Source of the DNA: Pirellulales bacterium
Lineage (GTDB): Bacteria > Planctomycetota > Planctomycetia > Pirellulales > JAICIG01
Assembly (NCBI GenBank): GCA_035533075.1
Contig: DATLUO010000081.1
Span: 1-50,291 of the forward strand
Direction: 5' to 3'
DNA: 50,291 nt
Position 1 is the stretch's first letter; each line of letters starts with the position of its first letter. Shown here piece after piece: positions 7,173 to 16,723 of this stretch. Both the position numbers and the translations under genes were made by a program. The notes under the pieces were generated by a model, which was not told the origin of the DNA, ran no database searches, and saw nothing but the letters and a program-made list of their open reading frames with translations.

Positions 7173-10100
7173 TTAATTCTTGGTGATCGTCTCATCCAGG
7201 TTCAACAGGGCCGAGGCCACGGAATACCAGGCGACAAGCTGGTCCGTCGGACCGGCACTCGCAGCGCCGGCTTGCTCGGCCAGTGTCTTGGTGGCCGCCT
7301 GGCCGGCATGGGCCGCGGCCAGTTGCCCATCGTGTAATTGTCGCAAGACGGCCAGTTCCGCATCGTCGGGGTTTCGCGCCAGGCACAACCGCCAGGCATA
7401 TCGCAACTGTTCATCGAGCGGCGCATCGGCGCGCTCGCGCAAGACACGCCCGGCCAAGGCAAAGGCTGCTTCCACATACACCGGATCGTTGAGCAGCGTC
7501 AGGGCTTGCAGCGGAGTGTTGGACCGCGAGCGCTTGACGGTGCAAGCCAGCCGGGCATTCGCGTCGAAATTGACGAAGCTCGGATAGGGCGAAGCCCGCT
7601 TCCAGACGACGTAGACGCCGCGACGATACCGCTCGTCGCCAGGGCTGACGATATACTCCAGCGGCTGACCACCGACTTTCGTCCACAAGCCGTCGGGCTG
7701 AGGAGGGCGAATCGGCGGTCCGGTCGCACGCAACGAGAGCAAGCCGGCGATGGCCAGGGCGTTGTCGCGAATGGTTTCGGCGGCGAGGCGGAACCGCGGC
7801 CCACGGGCGTAAAGCAGATTCTCGGCGTCGCGGGCCAACTGGTGGGTTGTCGCCCGTGAAGATTGCCGATACGTCGCCGAAGTCACGATCTTCCGCAACA
7901 CGTTCTTCATCGACCAACCGTTCTCCATCAACTCGACGGCCAGCCAATCGAGCAATTCGGGGTGCGTGGGCGGCTCGCCCTTGATGCCGAAATCTTCGAG
8001 CGTGGTCACAACGCCGTGGCCGAACAATTCGGCCCACCAGCGATTCACCACTACGCGGGCCGTGAGCGGATTGTGGCGATCGACCAGCCAACGGGCCAGC
8101 GTGAGGCGGTTGGGCGGTCCTGCCGGCAGCGGGTGTAGCACGGGCGGAACAGCGGCCTGAACCGGCCCGCCGGGCGTGCGGAAATCGCCCCGCGTGAAAA
8201 TGCTCGTCGCTCGCGGCGCCGCCAACTCACGCATCACCAGCGTGGCCGGCTTCTTCAGCGCTTGCTGCGATTTTTGCAGCGCATCTCGGCGGGCACGCAG
8301 TTCTTGCGCGGTGGCGTCGCGCTCGAGCCGGAAATCGAGCAATCGCGAGTGTTGCGCGTCGCTGCGCGCCTCCGCCGCGGTTTTCAAAATCGCCGCCACC
8401 TCGGCCGGCAGCGACGCGGCCCCAGGGTCGCCCGTCAAAGCCGAAAGACGCAGCCGGCCAAGGGTGCGGCCAGTGCCAAATTGTTGCACCAACGTGAAGG
8501 TCAGGCGCGTGCCGCCTTCGTTGCCTGGCAAGGAAGGCACATCGAAAACCGCCCAGTGTGGTTGATGGAATCGGGGTGCGATTGCCCAGCCGGTCTTCGG
8601 TCGCTCGTCGAGTGCGGCGGCCAGCGGAAAGTTCGCTTGCTCAAAGCTGGCACTTCGGGCGACGAGCCGCACCGGCTGCGGCGGACGACGGTCGTCCAGC
8701 GGCGCCGCCGTGACGGCGAACGTGTTGAGCACGAAGTTCGGTCGATCGGCGTCGCCGCGCCCCGGCCCCATGCCCGGCAACGCCGGATCGGTCAACGCGT
8801 CGAGTCTGATGCCCGTGATGCCGCGCAGCGTGGTCTCCACCACGATGGTGTAGGTGTCGACGTTCGGGGAATCGTCGACCAGCAACACCGAATCGTCGTC
8901 GAGCAGCTTGTGCGCGGACCCTTCGGCCGATTGGAATTCGGCGATCTTGAGCGCGTGCGTGGTCGGCGCTCGGTCCACTTCGCCGGCCAGCGTCGCTTCC
9001 CAAGCGGCCAAATCGCCGCCAAGCTCGCCGCGCCGCGCGGCAATCGCCTGGTCGATTTCCTGCATCTCGCCCTTCAGCCGCTGCTGCTCGGCTTCGATGG
9101 ATTTGTCGGCCAGTTCCAGCGACGGACCGAGAAAACGGATCGAACCGGGCACATTCGGATTGCTGCGGTCGGCCTCGATCTCGGTGTTGTTGAAGAAGGC
9201 CAGCAAGCCGTAATAATCTCGCTGCGTGAACGGATCGTACTTGTGGTCGTGACACTGGGCGCATTCCAGCGTCGTGCCGAGCCAGACGGTCGCCGTGGTG
9301 TTGACGCGGTCGATGACCTGGTTGGTGCGCGTTTCTTCGGGGTCGGATCCGGCTTCGACGTTGGTGGTCGTCGAGCGATGAAAGCCCGTCGCGATAAGCT
9401 GCGATTCGGCCGCGCCCGGCAATAGATCTCCGGCGAGCTGCTCGACCGTGAACTGGTCGAACGGCATGTCTTCATTGAGGGCGCGAATCACCCAGTCGCG
9501 ATAAGGCCATAGCTCGCGCAGATCGTCGCGTTGAAAACCGTGCGAATCGGCGTATCGGGCCAGATCGAGCCAGGGCCGCGCCCAGCGCTCGCCGAACTGC
9601 GGCGAGGCCAGCAGCCGATCGACAAGCTTTTCATAGGCGTCGTCGCTCGCGTCGGCGACGAACGCGTCCACGTCGGCCGGCGAGGGCGGCAAGCCGATGA
9701 GATCGAGCGACACGCGGCGGATGAGCGCCGTGCGGTCGGCATCGGGCGAATGCGGCAAATGTTCGCTCTTCAATCGGGCCAAAACGAAATCATCGATCGC
9801 ATTGCGGCACCAGGCACTCTCCGCCACCTTGGGCCGCGCCGGCCGGACCGGCGGCACGTAAGCCCAATGGGCGACGTGCTCGAGCTGAGCGGGCCAGACG
9901 GCACCGGACTCGATCCAGGCACGCAACGTTTCGATCTGCCGCGGCGTCAGCGGCTTGCCACGGGCCGGCATGATGTCGTCGTGGCCTTCAGGCAGCATGA
10001 CGCGACGCAACAACTCGCTTTCGTCGGGTTTGCCGGCCAAGATCACGGCCCCGCTACCGCCGCCCGCCAGGGCCGACTCACAAACGTCGAGCCGCAAGTC

Positions 10101-10274
10101 GCCTTCTTGCCGCCGCGGTCCATGACATTCCAGGCACGAACGTTCAAAGATCGGGTAAACATCACGCGCAAAATCGACCACGGGCGTTTGGGGTTCCGCC
10201 CGAACGGGACTGGAACACGCGAGCACGGCGAACAACACCGCGACGCAACATCGAAAAGTCTGTGGGCTGAACAT
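7173..10274 (-). CDS. PSCyt1/DUF1549/DUF1553 planctomycete cytochrome-type protein
   Basis: This 1033-residue secreted protein has a signal peptide (residues 1-26, ending SSPVRAE) and then the PSCyt1 cytochrome-c-like domain with the haem motif CLECH at 47-51. DUF1549 (PSCyt2) follows (NAIDDFVLARLKSEHL, WLDLARYADSHGFQRDDLRE), with a second CAQCHDHKYD motif. A middle beta-sandwich-like region and a helical segment rich in Arg/Ala/Gln come next. The C-terminal DUF1553 (PSD1) carries RVVVNRWWAELFGHGVV and LRKIVTSATYRQSS. Such genes pair with DUF1501 genes in planctomycetes and are thought to act in extracytoplasmic polymer degradation or redox work. The start at 10274 begins the signal peptide; an upstream open frame to 10418 is ignored. 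Confidence 0.92.
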   Translation of the reverse strand: MFSPQTFRCCVAVLFAVLACSSPVRAEPQTPVVDFARDVYPIFERSCLECHGPRRQEGDLRLDVCESALAGGGSGAVILAGKPDESELLRRVMLPEGHDDIMPARGKPLTPRQIETLRAWIESGAVWPAQLEHVAHWAYVPPVRPARPKVAESAWCRNAIDDFVLARLKSEHLPHSPDADRTALIRRVSLDLIGLPPSPADVDAFVADASDDAYEKLVDRLLASPQFGERWARPWLDLARYADSHGFQRDDLRELWPYRDWVIRALNEDMPFDQFTVEQLAGDLLPGAAESQLIATGFHRSTTTNVEAGSDPEETRTNQVIDRVNTTATVWLGTTLECAQCHDHKYDPFTQRDYYGLLAFFNNTEIEADRSNPNVPGSIRFLGPSLELADKSIEAEQQRLKGEMQEIDQAIAARRGELGGDLAAWEATLAGEVDRAPTTHALKIAEFQSAEGSAHKLLDDDSVLLVDDSPNVDTYTIVVETTLRGITGIRLDALTDPALPGMGPGRGDADRPNFVLNTFAVTAAPLDDRRPPQPVRLVARSASFEQANFPLAAALDERPKTGWAIAPRFHQPHWAVFDVPSLPGNEGGTRLTFTLVQQFGTGRTLGRLRLSALTGDPGAASLPAEVAAILKTAAEARSDAQHSRLLDFRLERDATAQELRARRDALQKSQQALKKPATLVMRELAAPRATSIFTRGDFRTPGGPVQAAVPPVLHPLPAGPPNRLTLARWLVDRHNPLTARVVVNRWWAELFGHGVVTTLEDFGIKGEPPTHPELLDWLAVELMENGWSMKNVLRKIVTSATYRQSSRATTHQLARDAENLLYARGPRFRLAAETIRDNALAIAGLLSLRATGPPIRPPQPDGLWTKVGGQPLEYIVSPGDERYRRGVYVVWKRASPYPSFVNFDANARLACTVKRSRSNTPLQALTLLNDPVYVEAAFALAGRVLRERADAPLDEQLRYAWRLCLARNPDDAELAVLRQLHDGQLAAAHAGQAATKTLAEQAGAASAGPTDQLVAWYSVASALLNLDETITKN

Positions 10275-10438
10275 GATGCAAGATGCCGGGTCACTACGGC
10301 GCGTTCCGTAGGTTGCTCCATTATGCCGGATGTCGCCCTGGATTTCACGCCAGTGACGGAAATCGTAGAAACGGACGGGGCCGGCGGCTATCATGGCGTG
10401 CCACGGAACCGAGGTCACACATCAGAGGCGTTCTTTTT

Positions 10439-12133
10439 ATGCATTGGGTTCAGGTCTATGATCCTTTCCATTCACCTTGGATCTCGACCTTGGCCGCCGG
10501 AGTGCCGATCATCGCGCTGTTGGGTTTGCTGGCGCTGGGCATGCATGCACATCGGGCGGCGGTGGCAGGGCTGGTCACGGCACTGGTAGTGGCGATGGCC
10601 GGCTTTGGCATGCCCGCACGCGCCACCCTGGCCGCCGCTGGCTATGGGGCCTGCTTCGGCTTGCTGCCGATCGGCTGGATCGTGGTTGCCGCGGTCTTTC
10701 TCTACCACCTGACTCTCCGCTCCGGCCAGTTCGAAATCGTCAAGCGTTCGGTGGCCGCGATTTCGCCCGACCGGCGGCTGCAAGCGCTCCTGATCGCCTT
10801 CTCGTTCGGCACGTTCGTGGAGGGCGCGGCCGGCTTCGGCACGCCGGTGGCCATCTCGGCGGCACTGATGATCGGGCTGGGCTTCTCTCCGCTGTATGCC
10901 GCCGGCCTGGCGTTGATCGCCAACACGTCGCCCGTGGCCTTCGGGGCGCTCGGCACTCCCATCCTCACGTTGGCTCAAGTCACCGGCTTCGATGAAATGC
11001 TGATCAGCAAGATGGCCGGCCGTCAGCTTCCCCTGTTTTCGCTGATCGTGCCGGCCTGGCTGGTGGCGACGATGGCCGGTTGGCGCGGCGTCGTCGGATG
11101 CTGGCCGGCGATCGCCGTTTGCGGCGGGAGCTTTGCCGGGTTGCAGTTTCTGACTGCGAACTTCCACGGGCCGACGCTGGTGGATGTTGTCGGTGGGCTC
11201 GGCTCGCTGGTTTGTCGGACGCTGTTCTTGAAAGTCTGGCGGCCGCGAGAGGTGTGGCGATTTGCCGATGAGCCGGTGCAGACGGTTCTCGCCGATCAGC
11301 CGCCGTTGCGCGTCGGCCAGGTCGCTTATGCCTGGATGCCTTGGGTGTTCTTGTCAGTGATGGTCTTGCTATGGGGCTGGCCCCCGGTCAAGACGGTTCT
11401 CAACGGAGGCCCGACGGACCGGCCCAACCTGCTGGCCGGCCGAAGCAAGCTCTCTTTTTCGGTTCCCGGCTTGGACAAATTCGTCTATCGCACGTCGCCT
11501 GTGGCCGTCGTGCCCGCCGGTCTCGATCACGCGGCCGAACCGGAGAAAGCGGTCTACGATTTCAACTGGCTGTCGGCCACCGGGACGGGCATCTTTCTGG
11601 CGGCCATTCTTTCGGCCGTGTGGCTGCGAATCGGGCCGAAGCAGTTCATGGAAATCTTCCTGAGCACCGCCTGGCGAATGCGGTGGGCGCTGCTCACGAT
11701 CGCCTGCATGTTGGCCTTGGCGTTCGTGACCAAGTACAGCGGCAGCGATGCCACGATGGGGCTGGCGTTCACCCGCACCGGCTGGTTTTACCCGTTCTTC
11801 GCGCCGCTGCTGGGCTGGCTGGGCGTGGCTCTTACTGGGTCCGATACTTCGTCGAACGCGCTGTTCGGCAGCTTGCAACGGATTACCGCGGAGCAGCTCA
11901 ATCTCAATCCGCTGTTGATTGTGGCTTCCAACAGCACGGGCGGGGTGATGGGCAAGATGATCGATGCTCAGAGCATCGTGGTGGCGGCGGTCGCGACCGA
12001 GCAAACCGGCGGCGAAGGCAGGATCCTGCGGTTCGTCTTCTGGCACAGCGTGACGCTGGCGGCGTTGATTGGGCTCTTGACGATGTTGCAGGCCTATTGG
12101 CTGACTTGGATGATTCCGCAGGCGTCGCCCTAA
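10439..12133 (+). CDS. lctP: L-lactate permease family transporter
   Basis: This 564-residue protein has about 13 membrane segments. The family signature is visible: GFGTPVAISAALMIGLGF and NTSPVAFGALGTPILTLAQVTG, the conserved region of LctP/GlcA permeases, plus the C-terminal TGSDTSSNALFGSLQ and STGGVMGKMIDAQSI blocks. LctP takes up L-lactate or glycolate with protons across the inner membrane. The ATG at 10439 begins the natural N-terminus (MHWVQVYDPF). A hydrophilic insertion around residues 320-375 interrupts the membrane helices, a usual place for family variation. The gene is divergent from the DUF1553 gene across 164 bp. Substrate specificity cannot be decided. Confidence 0.9.
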   Translation: MHWVQVYDPFHSPWISTLAAGVPIIALLGLLALGMHAHRAAVAGLVTALVVAMAGFGMPARATLAAAGYGACFGLLPIGWIVVAAVFLYHLTLRSGQFEIVKRSVAAISPDRRLQALLIAFSFGTFVEGAAGFGTPVAISAALMIGLGFSPLYAAGLALIANTSPVAFGALGTPILTLAQVTGFDEMLISKMAGRQLPLFSLIVPAWLVATMAGWRGVVGCWPAIAVCGGSFAGLQFLTANFHGPTLVDVVGGLGSLVCRTLFLKVWRPREVWRFADEPVQTVLADQPPLRVGQVAYAWMPWVFLSVMVLLWGWPPVKTVLNGGPTDRPNLLAGRSKLSFSVPGLDKFVYRTSPVAVVPAGLDHAAEPEKAVYDFNWLSATGTGIFLAAILSAVWLRIGPKQFMEIFLSTAWRMRWALLTIACMLALAFVTKYSGSDATMGLAFTRTGWFYPFFAPLLGWLGVALTGSDTSSNALFGSLQRITAEQLNLNPLLIVASNSTGGVMGKMIDAQSIVVAAVATEQTGGEGRILRFVFWHSVTLAALIGLLTMLQAYWLTWMIPQASP

Positions 12134-12224
12134 AAATCCCCCTCGCCGCAACCCATGTCGGGGAGTTAAGATAACATCGGTGAGGCGTGGTTGAACCGCA
12201 TCGACGCGTGGCCGAGAGAACAAC

Positions 12225-12395
12225 ATGGATAGCTGGGACCTTGCCCTTTGGGCGATCGCCGGTTACGTGGCGGTCTTCACGCTGGTGCGGTTGATGAATG
12301 CCCGGCGCACCAAGGTGCTCGGCGAGCTGCGCGAGCGTGCGGCCGCGCAAGCCAGCCGCGCACCGGCGACCGAAGAAGGCGAGGCAAAGAAGTAG
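12225..12395 (+). CDS. Small single-span membrane protein, 56 residues
   Basis: A 56-codon open frame starts with ATG behind a purine-rich GAGAGAA. It has one hydrophobic segment at residues 6-24 (LALWAIAGYVAVFTLVRLM), then a basic helix (NARRTKVLGELRERAAAQ) and a charged tail ending EEGEAKK. This layout is typical of a small N-out membrane protein with a cytoplasmic coiled tail. The stop codon overlaps the first base of a hairpin. It lies between the lactate permease and miaB on the same strand. No function can be assigned. Confidence 0.6.
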   Translation: MDSWDLALWAIAGYVAVFTLVRLMNARRTKVLGELRERAAAQASRAPATEEGEAKK

Positions 12396-12443
12396 TCAGG
12401 CTTTCGGCCTGACGGAGTTTTATGTCAGGCCCGCAAGCCTGAC
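12395..12443. repeat. Twin hairpins sharing one stem sequence
   Basis: Two perfect 7-bp stems with identical arms GTCAGGC/GCCTGAC lie 10 bp apart: 12395-12413 with loop TTTCG, and 12424-12443 with loop CCGCAA. Because the arms are identical, either left arm can pair with either right arm, so alternative folds exist. They sit immediately upstream of the miaB start at 12451. They could be a REP-like element, or an attenuator or terminator for the small gene, although only a short T-run (12418-12421) follows the first hairpin. Confidence 0.7.
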
Positions 12444-12450
12444 TGGGAAT

Positions 12451-13941
12451 ATGGGTCGGAAACTATACATCGAAACCGTCGGCTGCCAGATGAACATGCT
12501 CGATAGCGAGCTGGTGGTCGCCAGCCTGCGCAATCAGGGCTATGAGCTGGTTTCGACGCCCAAAGAGGCCGACACGATCCTGTTCAACACCTGCAGCGTC
12601 CGCCAACATGCCGAAGACAAAATCTACAGCGCCCTGGGCCGCCTGAAGCACGCCAAGACCCGTCATCCCGACAAGATCATCGGCGTGCTGGGGTGCATGG
12701 CCCAGAAAGACCAGCGGCTGATCTTCGAGCGCGCCCCCTACGTCGATCTCATCGTCGGTCCCGGCCAGCTCCACCAGGTGCCGGCCCTTTTGCAGGAAAT
12801 CGCGGCCGGCGGCGGGCCGCGGATGGAGGTCAGCCTGGGCCGCAAGGAGGGCAACCGTCACGAAGTGGAAGAAAGTTTCGAGAGTTACGACCCGCTGCGC
12901 GACGAGCAGATGCGGCCCACGCCGTACCAGGCGTTTGTGCGGATCATGATCGGCTGCGACAAGTTCTGCACCTATTGCATCGTGCCCAGCGTGCGCGGGC
13001 CGGAGCAAAGCCGCCATCCCGGCCAGATCGAGGCGGAAGTCCGCCGGCTCGCCGCCGAGGGCTGCCGCGAGATCACGCTCCTGGGGCAAACCGTCAACAG
13101 CTACCGCTATCACGCCGACGGACGGACCACGCGGCTCGCTGATTTGATCAGCCGGCTGCATGAGATCGACGGTCTGGACCGCATCAAGTTCGTCACGAAC
13201 TTTCCCAAGGACATGACCGACGACCTGTTGCAGGCGGTGCGCGATCTGCCCAAGTGCTCGCACTATTTGCACGTGCCCGCCCAGAGCGGCTCGAACGAGA
13301 TTCTGCGCCGCATGAAGCGGAACTACATGGTGGAAGAGTATCGCGAGATGCTGGGCCGCATTCGCGAAACAATTCCCGACGCGGCGGTGACGAGCGACTT
13401 CATTGTCGGCTTTTGCGGCGAGACCGACGCCGACTTCGAAGCGACCGCAGAGCTGGTGCGCGAGTCGCGGTTCAAGAACAGCTTTATTTTCAAGTACAGC
13501 CCGCGGCCCGGCACGAAGTCCGACGAGTTGTTTGCCGACGACGTGCCCGAAGAGGTGAAGCGCCGCCGCAATAACGAGCTGTTGGCCATCCAGAATACGA
13601 TCAGCGAGGAAGACAACCAGGCGTTTTTGGGCCGCGAGGTGACGGTGCTTGTCGAAGGGCCGAGCAAGAGCAGCCGGAAGCACGCCAGCGACGGCGAGGC
13701 ATTGCAGCTCACCGGCCGCACGAATTGCGACCGCATTGTGGTGTTCGAGGGCAACCGCCGACTGATCGGGCAGTTTTTGCCGTTGGTCGTTTACGATGCG
13801 AATGCGTTTACCCTGTTCGGCAGCGTGGTGACCCAGCACGTGGGACCGGAGATATTCGAGTTAAGGGTAGCCAATGGAAGATCCGGACCGGGGAATCCAC
13901 CAATTATGGCGGGAGCCTTGGGAGGGGCTGCATCGCCATGA
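12451..13941 (+). CDS. miaB: tRNA-2-methylthio-N6-dimethylallyladenosine synthase
   Basis: This 496-residue enzyme adds a methylthio group to i6A37 in tRNAs that read UNN codons, using S-adenosylmethionine and two 4Fe-4S clusters. The N-terminal UPF0004 domain shows cluster cysteines C12 (GCQMNMLDSE), C48 (FNTCSVRQHAEDK) and C82 (LGCMAQ). The radical-SAM motif CDKFCTYC gives C169, C173 and C176. A TRAM domain follows at roughly 395-460. About 30 extra residues follow, giving a longer C-terminus than usual (RSGPGNPPIMAGALGG). The stop overlaps the next ATG as ATGA. The start at 12451 precedes the conserved KLYIETVGC. Its ribosome site is weak and lies beside the second hairpin, so initiation may be modulated by folding. 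Confidence 0.95.
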   Translation: MGRKLYIETVGCQMNMLDSELVVASLRNQGYELVSTPKEADTILFNTCSVRQHAEDKIYSALGRLKHAKTRHPDKIIGVLGCMAQKDQRLIFERAPYVDLIVGPGQLHQVPALLQEIAAGGGPRMEVSLGRKEGNRHEVEESFESYDPLRDEQMRPTPYQAFVRIMIGCDKFCTYCIVPSVRGPEQSRHPGQIEAEVRRLAAEGCREITLLGQTVNSYRYHADGRTTRLADLISRLHEIDGLDRIKFVTNFPKDMTDDLLQAVRDLPKCSHYLHVPAQSGSNEILRRMKRNYMVEEYREMLGRIRETIPDAAVTSDFIVGFCGETDADFEATAELVRESRFKNSFIFKYSPRPGTKSDELFADDVPEEVKRRRNNELLAIQNTISEEDNQAFLGREVTVLVEGPSKSSRKHASDGEALQLTGRTNCDRIVVFEGNRRLIGQFLPLVVYDANAFTLFGSVVTQHVGPEIFELRVANGRSGPGNPPIMAGALGGAASP

Positions 13942-14321
13942 CTCCAAGCACTACTGAGGCAACGGTCGAGCAGCAAAATCTTGCGACGCGAATTGAAGGG
14001 TTTTATCACTTCTTGAACGCCAAGCAGTGGCAGAAATGCTTTGACCTTGTCGACCCTAAGCTGAGGGACGCAGGTGAAGTTGAAATTGCGGCCTACACCA
14101 ACTCGCTCTCGTCATTCTTTGCGAAGCACGGGCCGATGGTGAGTCAGACCGTTGAGCGTCTGCGACTCTACGTGAACGCTCCGAATAAGCATGACGACCG
14201 AGATTTCGCCTACGGGCTGGTCGCGTTGGAAGATCGGGAACATCATTCCCTTAAGATACGCGAACGTTGGGTGAAAGCGTCGGACGGCCGCTGGTACACA
14301 CGGACGGCGGGCATGGTGTAA
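13938..14321 (+). CDS. Hypothetical 127-residue protein coupled to miaB
   Basis: The ATG overlaps the miaB stop codon as ATGA, implying translational coupling. The protein has no signal peptide. It contains a helical N-terminal part (LATRIEGFYHFLNAKQWQKCFDLVDPKLRD) and a strand-rich C-terminal half (LRLYVNAPNKHDDRDFAYGLVALED, SLKIRERWVKASDGRWYTR). The pattern of helices followed by a curved sheet, with an exposed W near the end, resembles the NTF2/SnoaL-like fold; this is inference from pattern only. Base composition is more AT-rich than miaB, which may indicate a separate origin. Confidence 0.65.
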   Translation: MTPSTTEATVEQQNLATRIEGFYHFLNAKQWQKCFDLVDPKLRDAGEVEIAAYTNSLSSFFAKHGPMVSQTVERLRLYVNAPNKHDDRDFAYGLVALEDREHHSLKIRERWVKASDGRWYTRTAGMV

Positions 14322-14410
14322 TTGAAATTTGAATGTACGGATTTCGCGTCCGGCTGCCACTATTAAGGATGACGGTTCGATTCACTCCCTTTTACCGGCG
14401 GTTCTGACCC

Positions 14411-16630
14411 ATGCGATTGACGCTCCGCACGATGCTGGCTTATCTGGAAGACCTTCTGGAGCCGGCCGACGCCGAACAGGTCCACAAGAAGATCGAGGAA
14501 AGCGAATTCGCCACGAGCCTGATGCACCGCACTCGCGATGTGACGCGGCGGCTGCGGCTGGGGGCGCCCAAATTGCACGGCCGGGGCATGGGCTTCGATC
14601 CGAACACGGTGGCCGAGTATTTGGACTACACGCTCCCTTCGGAGCGGGTGCCCGACTTCGAAAAGGTCTGCCTGGAGTCCGACGTCCACCTGGCGGAAGT
14701 GGCCTCGTGCCACCAGATCCTGGCTCTCGTGCTCAGCAAGCCGGCGGAGATTGAAGGCGGCAGCCGCCAGCGGATGTACGAATTACTCAGCCAAGCCGAT
14801 GCGACCGCGGCCGCGCGGACGGCGGCCAAAAGCGAACGCACGTTGGCCGAACGGGCGGCGCGGTCGTCTCGCCGCAAGAAAAAACGCCGCCGCCCCAAGG
14901 TGCCCGACTATCTACGCGAAGCGTCGGACACGCCCGCCCGGTCTCGGCCGTGGGCCGTAATGCTGCTGGCCGCGCTGGTGTTGCTGGCCGCCGGTATTGG
15001 CGTGGCGAGCTTCTGGCCGCAGATTTCGGCGCATTTCCGGAACGGGGAGGTGGTGGCGCGGGTCGAGCCGCCCGACCATGTCGCCGACGTTAACCATCCG
15101 CCGGAAAACGCAGGCGGCGTCTCCGCACCGCAGTTCCAGAATCAGGCCCCAAGCCGAACGGCGGACCAAGAGAAAACGCCCTCCGGCGCGCAGGAAGCCG
15201 CATCGTCGGACAACAAGTCTGCGGACAACAAATCGGCGACCGCCGACCGGCACACCCCGCCCGAGCCGTCTCAGGAACAGCCGGCCAAGGCAACGAAGGA
15301 CGCGAACGCGAAACCAACGCAGACCGGCAACGCCGACGAAAGCACGATGCCCGAAAAGGTCGCGGCCGAGAGTTCGGCGGCGCGCGAGGGCCCGCAACCG
15401 GCACGGCCGGGCCGCCCGCCAGCGGCGTCTGACGAAGAGGCAAGCCACACGGCGTCGAGCACCTCCAAGCGGCCCGTCGAAAAGGAGCCTGCCGACGAAG
15501 GACCGGCCTCGGAGGCGATCGGACGACTGATTACCGATCAGGACGTGCTCTTGCGACTGGCCGGCGACGACTGGCAGCGCGTGGCCGCCCGCGGCACCGT
15601 CCATGCCGGCGAGCGGCTCATCGGGCTGCCGACCTATCGCCCCAGTGTGACCATGAGCAACGGCGTAACGCTGCAATTCGTCGGCGGCGCCATCGCGGCA
15701 TTGGGGCGGCCGGATGCCGATGGCACGCCCGAAATCCGCCTGACGTCGGGGCGGCTGCTGCTGCTGACCGTCGCCAAGCCGGACACCAAGATTCGCTTGC
15801 AGGCCGGCGACTATGCCGGAACCATCGAGTTCGGCAAAGAAGAAGCCGCTTTGGCGATTGAGGTCCGTCCCTTATTGCCCGAAGGCGCCAATCCCGAAGA
15901 AGAGGCGGCTCCGGCCGCGGTCGACCTGTATCTGGCCAGCGGCCAGGCGACCTGGACCGACCGCAAGGGTCGCAGCGATACGATGAGCGGGCGGGCATGG
16001 CGCTCGCTCGGCAGTGCCAAGACCGGCAACCGGCCGGCCGAGGAGCTGCCCATCTGGATCGAAGACAGCGAACTGAATCCGACCGACCGACGGGCGTCGG
16101 AGGAAATCGAGAAATTCCTGCGTGCCGACAAGCCGGCGACGCCCGCCCTCACGGAGCTGGCCACGCACCGCAAGATCGAGAACAGTCTGCTGGCCACGCA
16201 AAGCCTGGCCCTGATCGATGAATTTGGCCCGATCATTCCGCTGCTCAACGACAAAGCCTATCGCATTGCCTGGACCTCGCAGATCGAATCGCTGCGATCG
16301 GCCCTGGCGCGGGGCACCGAAACCGCCGCCCTGGTGCGGCAGGCCTTCGAGAGTGCGCGCGGCAAAGCCATGGGTAGCGACCTGTATCGGATGCTCTGGG
16401 GTTACGACTCGCAGCAACTTGAAGACGGCGCAGCGGCGCAGCTCATCGAGTGGCTCGACGCGCCCGACGAGCAGCTCGACTACCGCGTGCTGAGCTTCTG
16501 GAATCTGCACCACATCACCGGCCTGGGGCTGTATTATCAGCCGGGCGACCCCGAAAAGCAGCGTCGCACGTCGATTCAGCGGTGGAAGCAGAAGCTCGAA
16601 TCCGGGCTGATCGTGCCCAAAGCGGCGTGA
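14411..16630 (+). CDS. Single-span membrane protein with FecR-like extracytoplasmic part
   Basis: This 739-residue protein has four visible parts. Residues 1-130 form a helical cytoplasmic region with AEYLDYTLPSERVPDFEKVCL. A very basic stretch (RSSRRKKKRRRPK) lies at 151-163. One membrane helix spans 181-202. A long Pro/Ala/Lys/Asp low-complexity linker covers about 215-355, and the C-terminal half is folded. That half includes a beta-rich segment (VHAGERLIGLPTYRPSVTMSNGVTLQF, SGRLLLLTV) resembling FecR-type sheets, and a helical end with NLHHITGLGLYYQPG. The layout suggests an anti-sigma-like or cell-surface sensor protein, but no partner sigma factor is adjacent. The role is unknown. Confidence 0.7.
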   Translation: MRLTLRTMLAYLEDLLEPADAEQVHKKIEESEFATSLMHRTRDVTRRLRLGAPKLHGRGMGFDPNTVAEYLDYTLPSERVPDFEKVCLESDVHLAEVASCHQILALVLSKPAEIEGGSRQRMYELLSQADATAAARTAAKSERTLAERAARSSRRKKKRRRPKVPDYLREASDTPARSRPWAVMLLAALVLLAAGIGVASFWPQISAHFRNGEVVARVEPPDHVADVNHPPENAGGVSAPQFQNQAPSRTADQEKTPSGAQEAASSDNKSADNKSATADRHTPPEPSQEQPAKATKDANAKPTQTGNADESTMPEKVAAESSAAREGPQPARPGRPPAASDEEASHTASSTSKRPVEKEPADEGPASEAIGRLITDQDVLLRLAGDDWQRVAARGTVHAGERLIGLPTYRPSVTMSNGVTLQFVGGAIAALGRPDADGTPEIRLTSGRLLLLTVAKPDTKIRLQAGDYAGTIEFGKEEAALAIEVRPLLPEGANPEEEAAPAAVDLYLASGQATWTDRKGRSDTMSGRAWRSLGSAKTGNRPAEELPIWIEDSELNPTDRRASEEIEKFLRADKPATPALTELATHRKIENSLLATQSLALIDEFGPIIPLLNDKAYRIAWTSQIESLRSALARGTETAALVRQAFESARGKAMGSDLYRMLWGYDSQQLEDGAAAQLIEWLDAPDEQLDYRVLSFWNLHHITGLGLYYQPGDPEKQRRTSIQRWKQKLESGLIVPKAA

Positions 16631-16723
16631 TGCTGGCAAACCGGACGGCGGCAAGTTACAACAATGGGGAAGGACCGTTTCGTCTTCCCACGCCCCCGCT
16701 CCCATCCACCGAGGCATTTTGCC

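Noticed and set aside
8262..9425. A 387-codon open frame antisense to the DUF1553 gene
   Set aside because: It shows no conserved motif and the other strand carries the complete cytochrome-type protein; long antisense frames are expected at this GC content.
12463..13839. A 458-codon open frame antisense to miaB
   Set aside because: It mirrors miaB codons, is rich in His, Ala, Gln and Leu without motifs, and the sense strand encodes a complete, motif-bearing enzyme.
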